Source of the DNA: Cryphonectria parasitica EP155
Lineage: Eukaryota > Ascomycota > Sordariomycetes > Diaporthales > Cryphonectriaceae
Length of the DNA stretch: 64,000 nt
Direction of reading: 5' to 3'
Assembly: GCF_011745365.1 (NCBI RefSeq)
Contig: NW_024468913.1
Span: 1,798,001-1,862,000, forward strand
Below, piece after piece: positions 56,701 through 64,000 of this stretch. How positions within the stretch are numbered: the stretch's first letter is position 1; each line of letters opens with the position of its first letter. A model generated the notes under the pieces. The model saw only the letters and a program-made list of their open reading frames with translations, did not search any database and was not told the origin of the DNA. Position numbers and translations under genes: made by a program.

Positions 56701-57366
56701 CTCCCGAGAGGGACCTTGCGGGGTGGACGATGCGCTGTGTTGTGTCCGGATAGGCATTGCGACTGGCGGCGCGTTTGTCCGTGCGGGCTCTCTCTGGCTA
56801 CTGCTCGGCTTTTCTGACCTTCGACTGCGGCTGCCATCCTCTTGATATACATGGCTCGCACCGGCCTGTCCGTTGACATCCGCACCGCCATAGCGCTGGG
56901 ATGCCGACCGGTCCGCAGACTGCTGCTGTTTTCTCGAGGACGTCGAGGCACCGCCAGGATTGCCCGGGACCTGCTGGGACGAGGTGCGTGGGGGCACGAC
57001 AGCGGAAGGCATGTTCTTGCGACGGTCGGAGGAGGAAGGCCGGTCGTAGGTAGTGTTGACGGGAATGGGGGACGCAAGGGCGGCGCGGGAACTCATTGGG
57101 GAATTGGTCTGGGAAGGGGTGTCTCCTTTGTTGACTCCGTTACCGTTGCCGCTGCTGTGTTTCCTGGAAGGGCGGTGAGAAGCTGAGGAGGGAGGGTTGA
57201 TGTTCTGAGACGTAGCATAATAGGGATCACGGCCTGGAGACGATGTCAATTGTTGTTGCTGGCGACCAGTGCCGGCGGACGAGGTGACAGCTAGAGGCGG
57301 TGAGCTGAGGGTCGCGACGGATGTTGCAGTCTGATGAGGCGTGGTCTGTAGTGCAGCCGACGACAT
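53744..57366 (-). CDS. Ser/Thr protein kinase, Kin4 type
   Basis: CAMK-group kinase; the yeast relative Kin4 halts mitotic exit when the spindle is misplaced, and relatives occur at septa or spindle poles. Exons, in gene order, are 56404-57366, 55732-56325 and 53744-55672, giving 1,161 residues. The start MSSAAL is the first in-frame ATG. An N-terminal Ser/Pro/Gln-rich region (1-290) precedes the kinase domain (about 293-586): glycine loop GEGEFG at 303, VAIK with Lys325, [10 protein letters not shown] at 418, DFGFAN at 438 and GSPCYAAPE ending at 497. The activation segment is unusually long (about 55 residues between DFG and APE) and acidic ([10 protein letters not shown]), a feature of Kin4 proteins; Thr486 before SCGSPCY is the expected activating phosphosite. 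The C-terminal half is low-complexity, basic and Ser/Gln-rich, ending [16 protein letters not shown]. The two introns are 78 and 59 nt. Confidence 0.93.
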
Positions 57367-57460
57367 TTTCCCACGCAAGGGTCGCGCGGAGGGGTAGCAA
57401 GTCGAGGGTGCAGGAAGATCGATCGGTCCAGGCGGTGTGTGTTGCAGGCAAAAGTCGTGC

Positions 57461-57502
57461 GTTGCGGTGCGGTGCCGTGCGGTGCCGTGACGTGACGTGA
57501 CG
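57461..57502. repeat. GTGCG/GTGCC/GTGAC short tandem
   Basis: Imperfect five-base tandem of about eight units that drifts from GTGCG through GTGCC to GTGAC, in the likely 5' leader of the Kin4-type gene. Contains repeated TGACGTGAC, i.e. overlapping CRE-like ACGT cores. Confidence 0.75.
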
Positions 57503-58213
57503 AGGTAGGTGCAGGGGAGGAGGTGTGTTTTGTGTAGGCGCTGCGACACGACCCGCGGTGGGCTTCTTTCGTCCCTTCTTCGCAGGAATGCAGTCAATTG
57601 ATTATCGACGTGACTGACTTGGCGCGACTCGGCTGGACCTCTTCTCGGCGCAGCCGTCGCCCGCAGTGATCGAAACCGCTCGAGTTGGGCGAGGATTTGG
57701 TAGTATGTAGTAGGTAGGTAGGACGGCGGATTGAATGGCGGGAAAGGGGGGCGCGGACGTTGGGCCGGTAGGGTGTGTTTCGGGAGACGTTGGGTTTAGC
57801 ACGACCTGCTAATAACCTCTGGGGGGCCAACGTCGGGTCCTGAAGCTGGCTGATTGCAGAGGGTGAGGTGTCGCTCGCTGGCTCCCTCGGTTCGGGCCAC
57901 GGGTTTCCCAGGTCTATGAGGTCGCAAAATGCGGGAGTAGGAGGAGGAGGAGGTGGAGGAGGGTCGGGCAATTGTAGGAGGGAGGGATGGGTCGTGCACA
58001 AGGACAAGGACGAGGAGGAGCGACAAGCAGTAGCCGAGAGCTAGTATCCACAGCCTCGACGTTGCCTCCAGCGCCTGTGCTTTTTTTCTCCCTCTCCTCT
58101 TTCCCTCTGGGATAGGGCGACGGGTCGAGCGAGGGGTGGGCTGCTGAAGAAAAATAGGTGGGCACGACTAGTGACTTTTCTTTTAAGAAAGAAAAAAGGC
58201 AATTAAGAGAGAG

Positions 58214-58248
58214 AGAAGAAGAAGAAGAAGAAGAAGAAGAAGAAGAAA
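58214..58248 (+). repeat. (GAA)n trinucleotide repeat
   Basis: About eleven perfect GAA units preceded by a short GA repeat and followed by poly-A. A polypurine tract able to form triplex DNA. Confidence 0.95.
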
Positions 58249-59805
58249 AAAACGAAAAATAGAAAATAGTAACCAGGCGTGGCAGGCAAGGTTAAGGGAC
58301 GGGATGTCGCCCAGGAGGGTAGTAAGAGTGCTGTTGTGCCTTGCTTGTTTTGTATCCGTAGCTTTTTCCTTGTCCTTGGTCCGGGCTGGGCTGAGACTTT
58401 GTGTTGGAAGAAAGAGCCTGAACTCGGACCGTTGCGTAATTATGCACTGCAGGTGATTTAAAATAAGTGCCCAAATTTCCAGCCAGTAATGCAGAGGACC
58501 CAAGTTTTGTCAGGAAGATCTCAAGAGGCTCGGGTACCAATTGGCCATGCGAGGGCGGGGGAGGGTCAAGTTGTCTGCTATGACGGTTTATGGTATCATG
58601 GCTGCCCTGTGCTTTCACAAAGTTGTGGTGGTGGTTCGTCCAGACAGGCCCCTTGGCAAAAGTCACAAGTCGCAGTCCTGCAACACGGGCTTTGGGAGTA
58701 GCAGGATCTAGAGGGCGGTCAAGGGTCCTGTTCGAATCTGCAGGTAGGGTACGGAGATCTGTTTGTTGATGGATCGCCGTGGATTCGCTTTCCACCCCTG
58801 TGCCTCGCCCAGAGAGTCTCGATTGGTAAAGTGGATGGCACTTGTCGACTCAGGCGTGGGCACCTTGCATGCATGCCCACAGGCACAAACCTCCTGCAGG
58901 TAAGCTTGGTGCAAGAGCCTCTCTGGCGCTCTCTCGCCTTGAACCCCTTCCTGCAAGCGCTCTAACGCCCTGCCGACGTGTTCCTCAGCCTGGGCCTAGT
59001 TGTGTTGCTTTTACTTGTCGCTTTGGCCCCAACGAATCCTGGCCATACGCACACCCCCCTCACTCTTGCTGGTGACAGCTGGCGGCTTGAGCAGGCCAGG
59101 CGCGACACGATGGGCGGTAGAGTCGTAGAGTTGAATCGATTATTCAATTATCCTTTAGGCGCGGCCGTGTCGCAGGAGGCCTAGTTCCGGTGGGGAATGT
59201 GCTGGTTGGGTTGTGTCGAGGTCAGGTCGTGCTACGGTGGGACAGAGGATGTGTACTATTCGACAAAAAGAAGGGGCGGAAGAAAAGGGAAGACAAGAAA
59301 GGAAAATGAGAGACTGTGACTTGTCAACGGGATACACGCCGTTGACGTCGACGATGACGAGGAGGAGAGAGGAGGAGGAGGAAGCGGAAAGAGGGTGAGG
59401 AAGAAGGGGGGGGGGTGTGGTTGGTTGGTTGGTCCTCTCGGGAAAGGGAGCAATCTGGTGGTGATGATGCGAAGGAGGGAGAGGCCGGGTCTCGAGGGCG
59501 GGCCAGGTCAAGGGATTGCAAGGAAAGAACGGGGTCCTTGTCACTCACTCACTACTTCTCTCTCTTGTGTGTGTGCGCGTATGTATGTTTTTCGATTGTC
59601 AGTGCGGTACGAAACCACTTCACTATGTACATAAATAACCACCATGTACATGACACAATCACTTGATTTTGCACTGCAATCGCTACTTCTACAGCACTAT
59701 AGTAATACTCATTCTGCTTCACAGCCCCTAACCCAATGGTATGACACCAATGGCAACAGCAACAGCAGCACTTACAATGATCAATGTCAGGGCAAGAAGG
59801 CAGGA

Positions 59806-59810
<5 letters not shown>

Positions 59811-59839
<29 letters not shown>
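59811..59839 (+). repeat. (GA)n microsatellite
   Basis: About fourteen GA units in non-coding DNA. Confidence 0.95.
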
Positions 59840-59841
<2 letters not shown>

Positions 59842-62800
59842 GACAGGCAGGCAAAAGGCAGAGAGGTTGGGTTGGGCTAATCTCAGCAAATTGAAAGCTC
59901 GTTTCCCTTGTGTTCCTTTTGAATTGCTTCCTTGGTTTTTCCCCCTCCGCCGAGCCATTTCCCAGGTGGCTCCACGCAAACATGTCAGCCCGGTCAATGC
60001 ACGGCACTTCAAATCTCACCAGCAGGCGAGCCCGACGTCTCATTTCGCTGTGCAATCCAACCCAACATCGCCCTCTCTCCATGAACTTTAACAATAAACA
60101 AAAACAAAAAAAAAACAGCAGCAACGCAGATGCCCCCCGAGATGTATGCCAGCCAACCTTCTGCCTCTTGTCATTCTCCTTTCCTCTCTCTTCCCCTCCC
60201 TTTTCCCTTTCCCTCTTCTCCCTCAACACGGCATCTCTGGTCTAGCTCGTGTCGACATTCCCAAGATGGCTTTCTCCCGCTCCATTGGCAATCTTTACCG
60301 CCCCCTTGGGCTGACCTACTTTGCTAGCCTGCGGTATCAGCCGGGGACATGCCGGTTGTTTTTCATGGCAGCTTGTACTAGTAAATCACGGCTTCATGCG
60401 ACGCCATCTAATCTTCCAAGATCAATCAGAAACCACGTCAGTCCGAATTTTTTCCTTTAGAGCATTTTCCCTTCTTTCTTTTTTTGTTTCTAGTTTCAGA
60501 GGCCAAATGGGCCTTGGCAATACCAAAAGAGGATTGCCTGGTGTAAGGAGTCTCAAGTTGCTTTGCCCGTTGGGATAGACCTGGTGATGCTATGTACTAT
60601 CCCCGAACCAAGGTAATCCACCATGTCTTTTGGGTAGCAACAGAGGGGACGGGTCACAGCATCTCCCATGTCTCAGCCCCCACCGACTATCAAGTTGCCC
60701 TCGATGGAGAGACTCGATTTCCCAACCAACCAACCTTGGGCTCCTGTCAGAAACTCTGGGTGATGGACCCGCGTGGAAATCGCACGGTAATAAACTGGTG
60801 TGGTTTGAAGACACCCGCACAAACAAGTCGTCCCTGTGTGATTACGGTGACACGGCACCGGTCAATCTGCTTGCCTGCAGCGACCTCTTTCGGGCTTCAA
60901 GGCCCTCGTATGCCTGTGCAGATTGAAGCTGGCTGAGCTTTAGTGACCGAGGGGCAAGGGGGCCTGGGCTGGGGAGGCAGCAGAATGCCAGCGCAGGTAC
61001 GACGTATCCGTGCATATGCATCTAGCTAGCATGCCAGGCACGGCGAGGCGGATACTACCTCCCGGATCCACGATAGCTTCAGCAGCCGGAGACACACAAA
61101 AGGAGAAAAGAAAAAAAAAAGAGGGGGGGGACAACCGAACCACCAAAAGCCACTCCAGTGCGAGTCGCCAGCGAAGCGCCGTCGTCATTCGAGACGCACC
61201 TTGGCCCCGATTGAAGTGGAGGTCGCCATGTCCAGCTGATGTACTATGTAATGCTGCTGAGTTCTAATACTGGTGCTGGTTGGGCTGGCACCTGTCCCCA
61301 TATCTGTGGCTCTCTTCTTGTTGCTGCACCTCTGCGCTGGTCATCACATTATTTCACAAGCTCTCGTGTCGCAGTAGCGTTCATCCCAGGCCAACAGAAC
61401 AACGCTGGTCCTTGGCTACGCTATCAGCCGTCTCCACAATATCCTTCCAGAAGGTCGGATCGAAGCATGTGACACGGGCAGGATTTTGCATGGTGTGACC
61501 ATCGTTGATGGATGCCCAGCCACAGGCATTTTTCCTTCTCGTCCTGACGATCTTGCCGCAGAACGATCAGACGAACAGGAAGGCGCAAAATGAAGCAGAG
61601 GAGAAAAAGAAGAAGAGCGGGGCTTGACTGTCTGTCTGTCTGTGTGTCGAATCAAGTCTTGGAGAGAAAGAGATAGAGGAGGGCCAGATTGCACGTTGTC
61701 TTGTCTTGCCCTGTGTACCAGAGTAAAACATGCCTTTCTTCTTCTCTTTCCAATTCTTCTTCATTTTGCGTCTTCCTTCTCGTGTTGTAAAGGTGTGACG
61801 GCGCTGGGATGAGACAAAAGAAAATTACGTAGTGGCCCTCAGCTGTTCCTGTTCCTGGATTGCAACCCGCACTTGGCCCCGCGCTAAATACCGCTGCCGA
61901 CAGGGCCCAGGGTCTGATGCACGGCAACCTTCTTCTCCCAGCTCAATTATCCATCCATCCATTCATTCATCTCTTCAGACCTGCCATGGGGTTTGACATC
62001 CATCTATGGTAGTCTACAAGTTCTATGGCTGCAAGTGTACGACCACTTGCGGTGTTTTCAACTCCCAAAGCCCCCATTTAGCTGTCGACGGGTAGACGAG
62101 AGAGAGACCTCGGAAGGCAGGGTAGCAGTCGGTTGCCATCAACAGTCCACCGCCGGGCGCTGATCTTCATCATAAGCAAACACGCGAGGGTATCAACAGC
62201 GCCGGCAGACCTTGCAACTTGTGGGCGATATCCGAAGAGGACATCCCCGACCTCTCTTTTCTCCTTCTCTCTCCCTCTCTTCGTCTCGGTGTATATCTTA
62301 CTGTATTGAAAGCTCAATCCCACACAACAAGAAAAAAAAAGACAATCAGGAATATTCCGCTCGCGCTAACATATCCGACGAGTTTCAACCCCCCCCCCCA
62401 ACCTTTTTTTTTTTCTTTCCCTCCCCTTCCCAACCTCTTTCTAGGCCTGATATGTGACCCGGTAACCACAGTCGCAGCTACAAGGGCCAGGCCAGCGCCC
62501 TGGCACGGCCCCCCGGCATACACCTTTGACGTCTTGTTCCTTTCTGAAGGGTTCTTTTTCTCTTCCTCTCTCTTTTTTCCCTTTCCCAACCCAAGTTGTC
62601 TAAGCTACTATACATCCACTCATCCACCGGCTCTGACTGACCAGGGCCAAGTTTCGTGACCAGCGCATGAATGCAGCAAGGAAACAACCCCCCCCCCCCT
62701 TTCTTCTCCTCCCCAACGGGACAGCCGACGCCGGACACGCGGCTCGCCTGTCGATCACTGCTGTCAACATCTTCATGCTTTGCTGCTTGCCATGTCACAT

Positions 62801-63838
62801 GTGTGTAAAGAATTGTACGGCCAGCGGAACAGATTTCGTTGGCAAAGGGGTCATGGGGTGCGCCGAGCGGGTTGCTCGCTTCGCTCAGTCCCTGCTGTTA
62901 TTCATGCGGAGAAGCCCGGGGGGCGGGCCAGCGTTTCATTCTGTAATACTCTTTTGTCTTGATATTCTTTTTACTCCCCTTACACACTCTCTCAGGCAAC
63001 AGCTTCTCGGCTTGACGGAAGCAAGCTGTGCTGTCTTGACAGCAGGACCCAAAGAATGTCGTGTCACATGCATGGGATTCGTAAATCCTCACGGCTGATC
63101 GTTTTGCTGTTCTAATTCCTCATCATCAGTATCATCCGCACTATCATCTATCTGAACATGATGATCTCATCCTCAGCGGATCGCCTTGACTACCTAGTAC
63201 AAAGCCAGCCATATGGACCAAAGCCATCATCTGGGACACATGGAAGGTTAGAGAAGGGGGATGAGTGTGCCATTGTTCTTATGTATCTGGGAGGATAAGG
63301 ATCGTGGTGAGCCCTTACAGCCACACCGTAGGCGTGTATGTGTGTGCCGTCACAGACAGCTTCGTACCTCTCCAGCTCCATCATCTCATCCATCCCGCTT
63401 TCTCCTCAACTTGCCAACAGCAGAGACATGTCTCACCACTCTCTCGAAACATTACACTCTGTGGTCTGCCGCAGAAGAAGTAAAATGACAAGGCTAGCTG
63501 ACCGCCTCGATGGCGCTCGGCCGGGGCCGGGGGCGGGGGGGATTGTTTGATCAGTCTATGGTCTCGGGACGTCTTTCCGTCTGTGTCGCAAGTGGACGCC
63601 GTAACGCCCTCAAAAAAAAAAAAGGAAAACCAAGAACGGAACGACAAGGTTACTTTCCACAAGCATCAGTGATATACTCAAGAAGACGGAAAAAGAAAAG
63701 ATCAAATCCTAATGCTAATATGCTCGTCCATCCATCTTGTCTCTGTAATTTCGAGTTCGGCAACCCCTCCGGTCGGCTTTCATGTCTTCCATGTCCTGTC
63801 ACTTTTGTCATACTACTGGGGGGGTGTTGGGTTTCCTT

Positions 63839-63854
63839 TGGGGGGGGGGGGGGG
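63839..63854. repeat. Poly-G run
   Basis: Homopolymer of about 14-16 G preceded by GGGGGGTGTTGGG, in non-coding DNA near the window end. Confidence 0.85.
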
Positions 63855-64000
63855 TTGATTCACCAGCCGCAGCAGCTGGTGGCCCAGGTTTTGAGTTCAA
63901 TTTTACCTTTGACCCTTTGTCCACACATAATTCTGTGTCAGAACAAGCCAGCAAAACCCCCAAGGCGATCACAGGGCTTCCGGAGCAAGGCCCGGGATCT

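Larger units (their letters stand above)
57367..64000. other. Long gene-free region upstream of the kinase gene
   Basis: No frame in these 6.6 kb has recognisable motifs. The proximal part (57367-58200) is probably the kinase promoter and leader and has a GTGCC/GTGAC tandem at 57461-57502. Further out are a GAA repeat (58214-58248), a GA repeat (59811-59839), C runs near 62390 and 62690, and a G run near 63839. The orphan frame 62667-63098 (plus, 143 codons) starts in a C run and is unconvincing. The region may contain long non-coding RNAs or a gene cut by the window end. Confidence 0.55.

Noticed and set aside
58717..58744. B-box-like TGTTCGAATCT suggesting a tRNA on the plus strand
   Set aside because: The T-arm does not pair and there is no A box or acceptor stem at the right distance.
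62667..63098. Plus-strand frame of 143 codons near the window end
   Set aside because: It starts just ahead of a C run, has a Cys-rich but patternless composition, no signal peptide in proper position and no motif.

Overview
The window is nuclear DNA of a filamentous ascomycete (Pezizomycotina, most likely a sordariomycete). The protein-coding genes are well spaced and most are split by short GT...AG introns of about 52-270 nt with CTNAC-type branch points. The gene set is typical of such fungi: a TEA/ATTS (AbaA-type) developmental regulator, a Kin4 kinase, a secreted DUF7492 protein and the CORVET subunit Vps8. Long non-coding stretches are full of microsatellites and homopolymer runs. There are no bacterial operons, no CRISPR array, no rRNA and no clear intact tRNA. 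Organism assignment is inference.

Layout. 1-5.4 kb: no convincing gene. 5.5-9.7 kb: an orphan ORF and a family-16 SAM methyltransferase, both on +. 10.0-14.6 kb, minus strand: a Pol III-like remnant, a seven-exon MFS sugar transporter and a five-exon dynein light chain LC8 that open-reading-frame scanning alone would miss. 15.3-23.3 kb, plus strand: the pre-rRNA processing factor Mrd1 (five RRMs) and a large TEA-domain transcription factor. 23.3-27.5 kb: gene-free. 27.6-29.0 kb: a secreted LPMO-like DUF7492 protein. 29.7-31.2 kb, minus strand: a five-exon cyclophilin H. 31.2-36.8 kb: gene-free. 36.8-40.4 kb: a membrane RING-H2 protein (+) and a DUF3752/GPALPP protein (-). 40.9-47.4 kb, plus strand: Vps8, divergent from the DUF3752 gene, followed by a PIG-P/Gpi19 subunit. 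50.3-52.1 kb: a single-pass membrane protein with two PPxY motifs (+). 53.7-57.4 kb: a Kin4-type kinase (-). 57.4-64 kb: gene-free.

The genes do not form one pathway or a recognisable biosynthetic cluster. They are mostly housekeeping functions (ribosome biogenesis, splicing-associated cyclophilin, dynein, endosomal tethering, GPI anchor synthesis) mixed with sugar uptake, a secreted protein, cell-cycle and developmental control. I found no clear new defence or mobile system. The points most worth a second look are the TEA domain with an extra segment of about 40 residues, upstream ORFs on the TEA and Vps8 genes, the LPMO-like N-terminal histidine protein, the PPxY membrane protein, and a Pol III-like unit near 10.1 kb.

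Exon boundaries were set by hand from splice consensus, reading phase and family conservation. Nothing was verified by transcript data or database search.
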